Notes under the pieces: generated by a model | What the model was told of the DNA's origin: nothing | Databases searched by the model: none | The model's input: only the letters and a program-made list of their open reading frames with translations | NCBI GenBank assembly: GCA_018806915.1 | Contig: JAGKQI010000097.1 | Coordinates: 496,001-560,000, forward strand | Length of the DNA stretch: 64,000 nt | Source of the DNA: Phytophthora colocasiae | Taxonomy: Eukaryota > Oomycota > Peronosporomycetes > Peronosporales > Peronosporaceae | Direction: 5' to 3' | Shown: piece after piece, positions 19,989 to 30,695 of the stretch | How positions within the stretch are numbered: the stretch's first letter is position 1 | Layout of the letters: each line of letters begins with the position of its first letter | Position numbers and translations under genes: made by a program

Positions 19989-20313
19989 TGTCACGATAAC
20001 TTCTCGATGAACAGCTGAAGAGCGTCGAAGCTACTACTAGCGGACTGCGAAGCAAGAAGCCAAGATTGCTACGCAGTCGTGCTCAGCAGATTGCTGTCGT
20101 GCTGCTTCCAGCTGTGATTTACCATTGCGTTTTTCATGTTCGACAAGTAAGTTAGGAGAACAGATAACTGCAAAACAATCAGATCTCAATTTACCTTGTT
20201 CAAGAACAACTAGTTGATTGTTAACGTCGACGGCAAGCTTGCCTGAGTCTTCAACTACATTACTCCTCTGCTAGTGCTACCATCTACACAATAAGTGACG
20301 ACTTATTGCGACA
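19989..20313 (+). repeat. 5' LTR of the Gypsy element
   Basis: 325 bp starting TGTCACGATAAC and ending ATTGCGACA. I found no difference from the 3' LTR. Confidence 0.95.
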
Positions 20314-20322
20314 TAGTAGAGT

Positions 20323-21480
20323 TTGCAGTCCAACGACCAAGAATGGAAACACGTCGAAGAGCCGCTGAGCGTCAACTTGTTTTTAACCGGGGCACCTGCT
20401 GATCAAACCAGCGAGCGTGTCGATCGTCTGGAGGGGTTGATCGGAGAGATGGACGAGCGAATGGGCCAAGTCAACCATCGCCTCGACCGCATCCTCGAAG
20501 GCATCGACGCCTTAGTGGCAACCGTCACGACTACGCAGCAGGCGACACAGCAGAATGCTGAAGCTGTTCGTCACGTAGAAGAGGCTGTGACGCAGACCGC
20601 GACAGCTATCGCAGAAATGCAGGCTCGTGTTGGAGCCGTTGGCCAAGTGCATGAACTTGCTCAGCAAACAGCGGCAGCAGTTGCTCAAATGCAACAGCAA
20701 CCGGCCGAGACTCCCCAGCCTGTGGCAGCAGCTCGACCACAAGAGGATTATCGAGATGACGTCGCCTGGGCGTCGTCAGCTACGAAAGATGGACACCAAA
20801 CCTCCACTATTTGAAGGAGAGATCAGTGGTGTGAAGCTAAACAGCTTTATCTTTCAGTTCGAGACCTACTTTCGTTTTAAGGGATACGACCTTCAGGCGG
20901 ATGACGTTGAACTTGGTCGAGAACTCGCTCAATGCGTGAAGAAGAGTGGCGCCATTTGGTACGAGACGTACATGACGACTTTCACTACAATCAAAACGTG
21001 GTCTGCCATGAAGGTGTCACTTGAGAAGAACTTCAAAGAGCCCAACTTCCAGCAAAAGCTGCGCAACGAGCTGCTAAATTTTAGGCAGCAGGGCTCTACC
21101 AGGGCTATGTGGCCAAATTTCAAGAAAAACTTCTGGCTCGTTCCCATCGACCCTGTCTTCGCGAAGGAAATCTTCCTAAAGGGTTTAAGCAGCAACAACT
21201 TGCAGGAAGCAGATACTGCGAAAGAAAGCTGAGACACTGGAGGATGTGATCGCGGAAGGATTTAGCGAAGTTGAGCTGGAACGACTTGAAGAAAGCAAGC
21301 CAGCAGCCCCGTCCGAGAAGAACACGTCTGGTGGATACTCCAAGGAAGGGAAGCAGGACGGAACAACACTAAATCCGCGAACTCAGCCGGTTCCAATGGC
21401 AAAGCGAAATGTCCTCACTGTGATAAAGGTTATCACAACCCTGACAACTGCTGGGTGAAGTACCCTGAAAAGAGACCGAA
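20323..21480 (+). pseudogene. Gypsy gag, frameshifted
   Basis: The N-terminal part is a Gln/Ala-rich coiled coil (20323 to about 20800). The capsid-like part is in another frame (FEGEISGVKLNSFIFQFETY to FLKGLSSNNLQEA, about 20790-21230). A third frame follows, and then the zinc knuckle CPHCDKGYHNPDNC (CX2CX4HX4C) in frame with 21398. At least three frame changes separate these parts, so no intact Gag can be made as read. Confidence 0.85.
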
Positions 21481-21691
21481 ACCTGCCAACAACGGGAAAC
21501 CTCAGCGGAACAAGAGCGACAAAACCGATTACAAGTCCAAGTACTTCGCGCTGATCGACAAGCTTGTGATCAACGACCTCGACGCGGCAGATGAGCCTTT
21601 AACGAGTAAACTCGCTTGATGCCGGGCGATCAAGCGAGTACGGTCCCAAGCCCATCAAAAGGGACAAAAACAAAGGTGAAGTCAAGACGGT

Positions 21692-22033
21692 GTGCATCAA
21701 CGTCAGCAAATGCTCAAATCATCCATTCATACAAATGAAAGTGCAATGATGAGAGTGCAGTTAAAGGAAGTCAACGCCAGCGGGTTCATCGATAGCGGAG
21801 CGTCTGTCAATGCAGTTAGTCCAGCATTTATCAAGGCAAATTCTTTAGAAGACAAAGTGAAGACACACGAGATGATGCTTGCCTTGACCATGGCAAACAC
21901 CGAGACCGTTCACGTCAAGAAAGAAACGATTCAGCTGAGCATGACAATCACAGGGTTTGACGTCTACACAGCGGAATTCCTTGTTCTTCCGGTACCTGAT
22001 GGACGAGACGTGCTCTTGGGATGCCGTGGTTGA
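21692..22033 (+). pseudogene. Gypsy protease fragment
   Basis: The aspartic protease core is GFIDSGASVNAVS with a typical later VLLGCRG in place of the usual LLG-DW. It is cut from gag and from RT by frame changes. Confidence 0.8.
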
Positions 22034-22340
22034 GTACAGTAAATCCACGAATTGATTGGCGGTCAGGAGCTATTCGACCTTCTATCGAAGCCTTACAACA
22101 CTCGTTGCGAAGTTTGATTGCCAACTTCCGTCGTGCGAGGACTAAAAGACTGCCTATATCAGCACAGGAATCGTATTACTCGGTGGAGTTTGGTGAAACG
22201 AAGATTATCTCAGCGAAGCAGTTCCGACGTCTGATAAAGAAGGATAAAGAGGTGGAATACATCTTCGCCTTCAACCTCGCCAACCTCAATCGACTGCCAG
22301 CAAGAAATCAACGTGCATCGACGACTACAAGGGGCACCCT

Positions 22341-23740
22341 GTGTACCCATACCTGTGCAAATACCCCGACCTTTTTCGCCAGAGGCTACCAGCGGAGCTG
22401 CCACCCGAGGAACATGGCGAACACAGGATGGACATCAAGACCGATGATCCAGTGTTTCGCCAGCAGTGGAGGCAATCTCCAGCGCAGGAGGCTGAAATCA
22501 TGCGGTGGGTTCGTGAAATGGAGGCGGCCGGATTGATTCGACGGTCGATGTCTCCGCACGGAGCACCGACATTTTGTGTCAAGAAACCTGACGGCTGGAG
22601 GATTGTGCATGATTATCGTGCGATGAACTTGAACACAATTCGAAGGACAATGCCCATGCCGCGAAAGGACAAGATTTTGGAATCGATGCAAGGCGGATAT
22701 TTTTTTCGTGCATGGATCTTCTAAGTGGATATTACCAGTTTCGAATGCGGGAGAAGGACATTCCTTATACCGCTTTTCAGGCACCTGACGGCTTGTACGA
22801 ATATCTTGTCGTACCGATGGGGCTATCTAATGCTCCTGCAACTTTCAACGATGGAATTCGTCGAATTTTACAAGATTTATCCGACATCTGCCAAAGCTAC
22901 TTCGACGATATCTACGTTGTCACCCGCAGCAAAACTTTGCAAGACCACCTCAACGCTCTGGATCGTGTGTTTGCTCGACTACACCAGCACAAGTTCTTCG
23001 TCAAGTTGAGCAAATGCGTGTTCTGTGCGGAATCAATTCCTTGCTTGGGAGACATCGTGGGTCGAGAAGGCGTGCAAATCAACCCAAACAAAGTCGAGGT
23101 CCTACAAAGCTGGCCACTACCATCGACTAGACACGATCTGCAATCGTTCCTCGGGACTGCAGCGTACGTCCAACGATTTTGTGCTGACGGATTTGCAGAA
23201 GATGCTGGCCCGCTGTTCAACATGCTTAAGTCAAAAGCACACAGGTTGACTTGGACATCCTCTTTGCGGCATCACTTTGAGCAGTTGGAAGCAACGCGTT
23301 GGGCAGACCCCCGTCTTAGCGATCGCCGATTTCACTAAGGACTTTTTCATTCGCATGGACGCATCCGATTTCGCGATGGGTGGTGTACCGTTCCAGAAGG
23401 AGACCAGAGATGGCAAAGCTGTTGAGCGACTCCGTAGCGTTTGCTGGCCGCAAATTCAAAGCTGCAGAAGTGAACTACTCTATCCGCGAGAAGGAACTGT
23501 TGGCGATTTTGTTTGGTCTGCGCACTTGGCGTGTTTACCTGCTGGACCGACCATTTATTGTCGAGACGGATCACAAGAGCCTGGAAACAGTCTTCAAGCA
23601 GAAAACAATTTCGCGACGGATCGCTCGATGGTATGATGAATTAGCTGAGTACCGTTTTGAGATTCGCTACATTCAAGGAAACCAAAACGAAGTTGCTGGC
23701 GGCATATCGCGCCGACCCGACTTCTTACCGACGAAACAAG
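22341..23740 (+). pseudogene. Gypsy reverse transcriptase and RNase H, frameshifted
   Basis: RT begins with SPHGAPTFCVKKPDGWRIV in one frame, shifts near 22710 and continues with MDLLSGYYQFRM and the catalytic SYFDDIYV. It shifts again near 23300 into RNase H (FFIRMDASDFAMGG), and again near 23400 for the rest (NYSIREKELLAILFGL, ETDHKSLE, YIQGNQNEVAGGISR). All catalytic motifs are present but never in one frame. Confidence 0.88.
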
Positions 23741-24005
23741 CCGAACCCATTACTCTGGCGGCGATAGCAACGCGAAGCCGAGTGCGCGCAAGAGTCAACG
23801 ACGCATTATCGTCTACCGTCGCCGAGGCCATGAAGCGGTATGGGGAAGACCCGACAACCACAGCATTGTTGCGGCTATTAGACACGGCAGTACCGCACCA
23901 AGCCAGCAAAGAACCACTTCCAGCTGCGCCTGACAATTCGAACGCTACTCACTGCACGAAGGACGTCTGTACTATCGAGGCGGCCACGACGATCGGCTGC
24001 GACTC

Positions 24006-25335
24006 GTGCTTCCTCGTGTCAAGGAACTCCTTGATCATGTCCTGGAGGAATTTCACGACAGCCCTGTATATGGGCATCCCGGCATTGATCGCACAGCTCG
24101 TCTTGTCGAAGAGCACTACTACTGGCCACGGATGATCCGCGACGTCACAAAATACGTGAAAGGCTGCGAAATCTGCGTTCGTATCAAATCACGCAACGAA
24201 AACCGCCAGGCCTCCTCAACAGCCATGCAATTCCAACGAAACGATGGACTCACATTGCCATGGATTTCATCGTTCAGTTACCGCTTACGTCTCGAGGATA
24301 CAATAGCGTCATGGTTGTGATCGACCAACTTACGAAGAGGGCTCACTTTGTACCGGGGAAGGTGACTGACAATGCTCAAGATGTTGCAAGACACTACCAG
24401 CAAGAGATCTTTCTGACTCACGGCTTACCGAGTGTTGTTCTCTCCGACCGTGACTCGAAGTTTACCTCATCGTTCTGGACCAAGCTCTGCGAACTGCTGA
24501 AGGTGGAGCAGAAGCTAACAACTTCTTTCGTCCTCAAGGAGACGGTGTTACTGAGCGACTGAACCAAACGCTGGAAAACTACCTACGAGCATTTTCCAAC
24601 GCCGATTCGAATGACTGGGATGAACATCTTTCGCTAGCAGAATTTGCGTACAACGCGCGATTCCAAGCGGCGATCCAAATGTCGCCTTTCGAGGCTGACA
24701 TCGGATACATTCCAAGCACACCGGCAACGTTGAATCTACCAGACCAGCCATCTCGCACAACGAAGCATCTCGGAATTCCTACTTCAGCAGGCTGACTTGC
24801 TCGCAAAAGCTCGACGATGTATTGCTGCTTCTCAAGAACGGATGGCAGACCTTTTCAACAAAAAACCGACGTGCCCAAACGTTCCAAGTCGGTGCTGAAG
24901 TTTTACTTTGTGGCGAAAACTTGTCAGCTAAGGACATGGGTACGACGAAGAAGAAACTTGGTGCGCGATGCGGTAGGACCGTTTACGGTTTCCAAGTGCA
25001 TTGGCCGAGGCTACTACCAGCTCAAGCTACCACCAGCTATTCGAATGCACCCGGTTTTCCACACCAGCATGCTGAAACCTTACATCGCTGAAAATCGCCG
25101 TGCGAATCAGCGAATTTTTAAGGTTCGACTCCATGATGGAACTGAAGGCGAGCTTGTCGAAGACATCATCAACCACAAGGCGTCACGCCGACAGACCCTT
25201 TACGAAGTAAAATGGCTCGGTCAGTCCAAAACGACATGGGAACCAGCTTCCAACCTGCAAACCATTGAAGGTCTCATACAGCGATACCATCAACGCACGG
25301 GAGGCCTTCGTTCGAGGGAGGGAATGTCACGATAA
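24006..25335 (+). pseudogene. Gypsy integrase with C-terminal chromodomain, frameshifted
   Basis: The HHCC zinc region (GHPGIDRTARLVEEHYYWPR, then KGCEIC) is near 24070-24180. The catalytic core starts at MDFIVQLPL and includes VVLSDRDSKF. The later core (DWDEHLSLAEFAYN) and tail are in another frame. The C-terminal part ends with a chromodomain (TLYEVKWLGQSKTTWEPASN), which in related chromoviruses guides insertion to marked chromatin. The stop is 10 bases after that region's end and the 3' LTR overlaps it. Confidence 0.88.
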
Positions 25336-25649
25336 CTTCTCGATGAACAGCTGAAGAGCGTCGAAGCTACTACTAGCGGACTGCGAAGCAAGAAGCCAAG
25401 ATTGCTACGCAGTCGTGCTCAGCAGATTGCTGTCGTGCTGCTTCCAGCTGTGATTTACCATTGCGTTTTTCATGTTCGACAAGTAAGTTAGGAGAACAGA
25501 TAACTGCAAAACAATCAGATCTCAATTTACCTTGTTCAAGAACAACTAGTTGATTGTTAACGTCGACGGCAAGCTTGCCTGAGTCTTCAACTACATTACT
25601 CCTCTGCTAGTGCTACCATCTACACAATAAGTGACGACTTATTGCGACA
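25325..25649 (+). repeat. 3' LTR of the Gypsy element
   Basis: 325 bp, reads identical to the 5' LTR. Followed directly by the ACGGA target duplication and the 3' flank of ankyrin copy C. Confidence 0.95.
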
Positions 25650-27627
25650 ACGGATGACCAATTCAAGCTGCAGCGCCCAGAAAAGTTGCCGAAACCTCTC
25701 GATGAAGCTGCAGCAGTAGCATGTGCACGCGAGGAAACCGAGAGAACCGCTCCAGCCGACGAAGCAGAACAGACATCGCACCTCGACACAACGAAGTGAC
25801 AACAACTCCAGGGCGTATCCTGCAGATATCACTACGTGCAGCACAGCCACAAAATCTGGCCTGTGAAGACCAACTACGGGGGAAACGACAGCAGATGCCC
25901 ACTCCACACACAACTCGGTCAGCAAAATGGCATTAGATCCAGCCCCGACCTCAATATTTTCATTCCCATCAACCGCCAACTCATTTCCCCGGACGGAAGC
26001 TTCACGTACCCAAAGACGAAATGCTCGACGTACTTGCTCACGGAAAACGACTTGTTCGGTCGACCCGGAGCCGGAGCGGATGAGAATGAAGTCACGTCGG
26101 AACAATCGGGCCCCCTGCTGCAGAAGTAGTTCTGTAATTGTATCTCGCTCGGATTCACTCCTGGTCAAGTTCTCCTTGCTGGTTCCAACAACGTACAGAC
26201 ACGTTGCCCCACTTCTGTTCGTAGCGTTAAATGGGTTGCCATCGACTTCAAGTGACTCCAAGTCCCCGAACAAAAATGAAAAGCGGCTAATGAGAAGTTC
26301 CATCTCCCGCACCGACCCGAAGCGTGCTGCATAGTGTGTGACTGAATCGCCTTCCACCGTGGCGGCTCTCAAGTTGGCATCGACTGGGTCTAATCTCATT
26401 AAGAGTTCCATCAGCTGGACATTTTGTTTCACAATGGCACGATGCAGTGGCGTCTCCCCCACGGAGTTGCAGACTGCAACGGAGGAGAATTCTCCCTCCA
26501 CAACGAACCGCACAATTTCGTCCACTTCGTTCTCCACTGCAATCAAAAGTACGTCGGCCGCAAAATCCTTTCGTTCGTCTGTGACTACAAGACGATACTG
26601 GTTTAAGATGATCTGGAGCATATTCACATTACACCTTCGGATCGCAAGTATCAAGGGACTTAGACCCTGATCGTCTGCAATGTCAATTTGAGCACCACGC
26701 GAAACCAGAAGATTTGCTACGACCAGATTTTCTTCGCAAATGCAGTGGTGCAGCGGCGTTTTCCCCTTCTGTGGTGGCAAAAGTACACGGAATCGCAACA
26801 TTAATCTGGGTCAAATTGAATTATTTCAAGTTCCGCACGCAGTACCACATCTTGTGCGTCCATGTCAGCCCCAGCATCGATAAGATATTTCGCGACATCG
26901 AGAATGTCACCATTCCCGGCGTAATGAAGAGCGCTGTATCCCTCCTGGTCGAGCAAAATATTAGCAGATCCCACACTCAAGTATCATACACGACTATCCA
27001 AGACGATGGAATACCTGGTTTCGCTTATTTACGTCAGCTCCGAAGCGCACGAGCAGCTCAACAACCGCCAGAACGCGCTTCAGCAAGTGGATCTCCTCTT
27101 CACGACACTTTTGACAGCAAACATGGGCAAATCGTCAAGATAATCGACTAAACCATTGACCAACTTCAACGCGACGCACATCGACGACCAGGTTCCGGCG
27201 GACAGCTTCACCATTGCGGAAAACGCAGCGCATGGCCACGATGTTGTAGCGCATGATGGCCACCATCATGGCCGTGAGTCCGCCGTCGTCGCTGGTATCT
27301 GGATCCTGTCCGGTCTCCAAAAGCAGCTCCACAATCTCTGCGCAGCCATCCCACGCGGAAGTGAGCAGAGCGGAGGCTCCAATTGTGTGTAGGTGGAAGT
27401 ATTCCCAGCTACAGAATTGCTGATGTTTCGAAGCTGCACGCCGAATAGGCTTTCAGGCCACAAAGACCCATCGAGAAAGGGTCCGCGTTCGGTTAACCGG
27501 TGCGGAGCTTTGTCAAGTTTTGAAAGGCTAGTACTCACCTTCTGTAAGTCAAGCCATCGCGGGTATTGAGAGAGCAGACATCCCCGCGCGCTCCTGCTGA
27601 TAGCCACTCGGTATGGACTTGTTCCAT
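25650..27627 (-). pseudogene. Ankyrin-repeat gene copy C, opposite orientation, frameshifted
   Basis: Exons by splice motif and alignment are 27627-27539, 27419-27165, 27107-27015, 26944-26849 and 26768 onward. From exon 2 to the last exon the sequence nearly equals copy B inverted. Exon 1 and intron 1 are different: the start MEQVHTEWLSAGARGD is a diverged version of copy A's, intron 1 (119 nt, GTGAGT donor) is unrelated, and exon 1 lacks about 16 bases relative to A, which shifts the frame. Near the 3' end 13 bases are missing relative to B (about 25796, between CACTTC and GTTGTG), giving a different C-terminus. Beyond about 25690 homology to B stops. Confidence 0.72.
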
Positions 27628-28071
27628 GGAGTTGACAAACAATTCGCTTCCTTGGTGCTTCAAACTGGGCGTTTTCTACTGTGAGAGTGATCAATATTCT
27701 GTCACTCGTGCGTGCGTTCTAAAGTTCCACCATGAGTCCTCGAAGGTGGCGAGCATTGGGAGCAAGCGATCACAAACGACACCTGCAAATATAAGCGGTT
27801 AGAAACGAAGGGAATAAGTTAGATGCATGTGTCAACAACAATGTCCATTCAAAACGCGATCGAGCGGACTTTAGGGGACATATGTAGTAATACGTACTGT
27901 CACAGCAGTATGTGGCTGGCGCAGCTGGAGTCCTGTCGTACCACCATGGCCGCACAGTTGTCTACTGTGGTCCTCCCCACGTGAGTGGTCGCGCTGGGAA
28001 GAATTAGCTAAAATTCCGTCTAAGTGTCCGGATTTTTCGTAGTTATATTTGGGGCTATAGAGCAAAAAAGA
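27628..28071. other. Non-coding flank upstream of ankyrin copy C
   Basis: Presumed 5' flank of the copy C pseudogene. No coding frame with a recognisable domain and no clear repeat was seen. Confidence 0.4.
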
Positions 28072-28288
28072 TTTCACTCTTATTTAGTAAGGGAAGGAAG
28101 TTGATTAACTCCTGGTTGCTACTACTTGGCTTGGTTATTGAATTCTGAAGAATAGGATATTAAATTTTTGAATGCTAATCATTTCTTATCATCTGGAAAG
28201 TAAGTCCCCGGAGGAACTCGAACGCCTGCGTTTGTGGTGCGTTGACCAGTGGACCACCAGGAGGCTCTTTCACTCAAATTTAGTAAGG
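28072..28288 (-). mobile_element. tRNA-derived SINE-like insertion with target duplication
   Basis: A 21-base direct repeat (TTTCACTC, two variable bases, then ATTTAGTAAGG; 19 of 21 identical) flanks the insert at 28072-28092 and 28268-28288. On the minus strand the insert starts with a tRNA-like head at 28267-28204 containing box A-like TGGTCCACTGG (28256-28246) and box B-like GTTCGAGTTCC (28222-28212), the internal Pol III promoter, followed by an AT-rich body of about 110 bases. The head does not fold as a proper tRNA. A SINE is the best explanation. Confidence 0.6.
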
Positions 28289-28599
28289 TGTTTACCCTTT
28301 TTACAGCTTATATATAGGCGACCTCGGAGAGTACACACGTGGGGAAAATGTTTATCAGTGCAGGAATATATATCAATAAGCTTAGAGGATCTTCAGCAGT
28401 GTTTATTTTTAAAGTACATGGAGTGAGCTTTAGATCATGAAGAAAAAACTTTCATGAAGGTGTTGGACAACTTATTCTGGTAACAAGACGCTGATTGTGC
28501 GACGAACCCAATACGTCTTTCGCTAGCGGATCGTAATTGCTGCAATGCTTATCTGTGTTTGTCTCCCCGGGTTCTTGTTTCGGCTAGTTCGCGATTTAT
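28289..28599. other. Spacer left of the tRNA-Lys array
   Basis: AT-rich, with no gene or repeat recognised. It ends at the first base that matches the tandem unit. Confidence 0.4.
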
Positions 28600-28917
28600 T
28601 GCTACACCCAACCCGCTACACCCATCACTGCACCATGCTTCTATCGACGTCACCTCATCCGACGCTCGGGTCACTCGGATCCTGACCGTCGTGCTGCATG
28701 GCGCCGTTGCCTGGTATCCTTTTGACTGCGCATGTCTGACGCTCATTGAGCGTCGCCGTGTGGACCCACGCTGCCTGCCCACGCTGCCTGCGGATCGCGC
28801 AGTCCCGTTCCACTCACTCGCTTACGGCAGAAGCCGACGGCCTGCGTCCATCTCCGTTGGCTCCAGCAGCACCAACTGCCGGACGAGACGTCTGCACGCG
28901 ATACGGCAACAAGAAGG
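28600..28917. repeat. Left-edge partial unit of the tRNA-Lys tandem array
   Basis: From TGCTACACCCAACC onward this matches the spacer half of the units seen after 46079. It carries several substitutions not shared by inner units (for example CTCATCCGACG for CACATCCGGCG, and TATCC for TCTCC). It stops at CAACAAGAAGG, exactly where the large retrotransposon enters; the unit resumes at 46079. Confidence 0.9.
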
Positions 28918-30602
28918 TGACATGATGTTAATTCCGATTTTCGAGCGACAGGTGGATATTACGTTACGATGTGATTGGTTATACTATGGGTTATAAGCGA
29001 AAGGGACTTTGGGACGCGGCCGCACCCGTGCGACATCTGTGGAAGATTGTGGATAAACCTTCGCCTGACTGTAAAGGGGCCCAAAGGACCAGAAGTGTAC
29101 TTCAGAGTGTGCACAACTCTGAAGGTCAACTACACTCTGTCTGGTCACCGGACTTTCCCCGACGATGAGTGCCTAAGTTCTGGCGGAAAGTCTCTCAGAA
29201 GAACGTATCTCTGAGAGACCTCATCCCGTTACCGTCCAGCGCGACGATGGATGGTTCAAGGATTCACAATATATACCCACAGAGACCAAGTATCGCGCGC
29301 CGGACGCCGCGCACCCGCGCAACCCTCAGGATCTTCATGTACGTTGTAGCATTGGTGCTCCGTACTCTGGTTTCGTACTCAAGACTCTGGTATCTCTAAC
29401 TCTGAGTGACTAAGACTCTGAAAACCAAGTGACTTCAGACTCTGAAAACCAGGATACCAGACTCCGAAACCACCGAAGATCCAAGACCATACTGAAACCA
29501 AGTGAACCCAAGTTCAAGTCACGCATTCAAGTGATTACTGACCTGCACATCCCCCGTAATGACGTCTCTACCTGTCAACCCATCGAGATCGGCTGCACAG
29601 ATTGCATACTGAGACCAAGTCAAAGTACCAGATGTATACAAAGACCAAGATTACCTGAGATATGAAGACTGACTGCATAAAGGACGCAAAAGACGACAAG
29701 AAGAAGAGAGTTACCAGAGATATATGATAGTTATGAGGAAGATAAACGATAAACAGAGTTCAATTTGCTTGCTACTGCACAAGTCCGCTTGAGAGGTATC
29801 CAAGCCACTGCGTCATCACGTACGTCGTGTGATCTCCACCAAATTCAATCCCCTTAGGTGGAGATCAGGTAACGTAGAGACCTGAAAGGACCCGCCTATT
29901 CCATATCCTAGTTGGGTCGTTTGTTTTGTCTCTAGCGGTAGCCCATTTCATATTGATCGTTTGGACAGGCTCTGGAAACTAGACAGTCGTTTTCAGAGTG
30001 CAAGGTAGACTGTTATATATAGCCGATTGTATTGGTTTATATTTTCCCTCTATACTAGAGGGTGGTGCGCGAACGTAAAGGGATACCAGACAGACCAGGT
30101 GTCTGGTAGCAAGTCCCTAGTTGACCTGGAGTATTAGCCCACCGTTCAAGGGCCTAGAAAGAATAAGAACGGTTGTATATATTTGTATATTTTCGAACTC
30201 TGTATATTGGTTGTTTACCTCTGAAATTCAGGTATCTCGGTTCTGGATTTGTGATATTCAGACACCGATTTCAGACTTTCTCTGGTATATTAACCTCTTT
30301 TCGACCGCCGATTTCCTGGAAACCACCTCGGTTCCCAGAGATTCCGACTCCCGAACGCTCCTGGAAGGATTTCCTGAATACCGACACCAGACTCCAAGGG
30401 AACCCCAACTTCTCCTCACACCACACTCTCAGACTCCGGCGAGGGTCATATTTCCGAAGACAACGAACCCACGAGGATACCGCAAGGTACCACACGCCAA
30501 CCTATCGTTATACGGCTCTGAAAACCCCTTTTCAGTAGTCGTATAACTAGGGTTCACTATACGCCCCTGCTCCGCGACCAAAGTTTCACCGACTTCGCGA
30601 CA
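28918..30602 (+). repeat. 5' LTR of the 17-kb element
   Basis: 1685 bp starting TGACATGATG and ending TTCGCGACA. It contains several CTCTGAAAACC words and TATATA stretches that may serve as promoter. Small frames in it also occur in the 3' LTR and are not genes. Confidence 0.95.
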
Positions 30603-30695
30603 ACTGGTGCGCGTGCCCGGATCTTTGGAATCGTGATATCACCGGATTTGAGAGTACAAGAAGAGAAAGTTTCCTGTCAAGCGTCTATATTCAAG

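Larger units (their letters stand above)
19989..25649 (+). mobile_element. Chromodomain Ty3/Gypsy LTR retrotransposon, coding region broken
   Basis: Two 325-bp LTRs (TG...CA), a 5-bp target duplication ACGGA on both sides (19984-19988 and 25650-25654), a purine-rich tract GAGGGAGGGAA just before the 3' LTR, and gag, protease, RT, RNase H, integrase and chromodomain remains in that order. It lies between ankyrin copies B and C. No primer-binding site was recognised after the 5' LTR. Confidence 0.95.

Noticed and set aside
28204..28267. A functional tRNA gene on the minus strand
   Set aside because: Box A and box B are present, but the acceptor, anticodon and T stems do not pair properly and the spacing is short. 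The flanking direct repeats fit a SINE.
30121..30546. Coding gene in the LTR (141 codons, repeated at 45597-46022)
   Set aside because: It lies wholly inside both LTR copies, has no domain, and overlaps other similar-sized frames; it is chance openness of LTR sequence.
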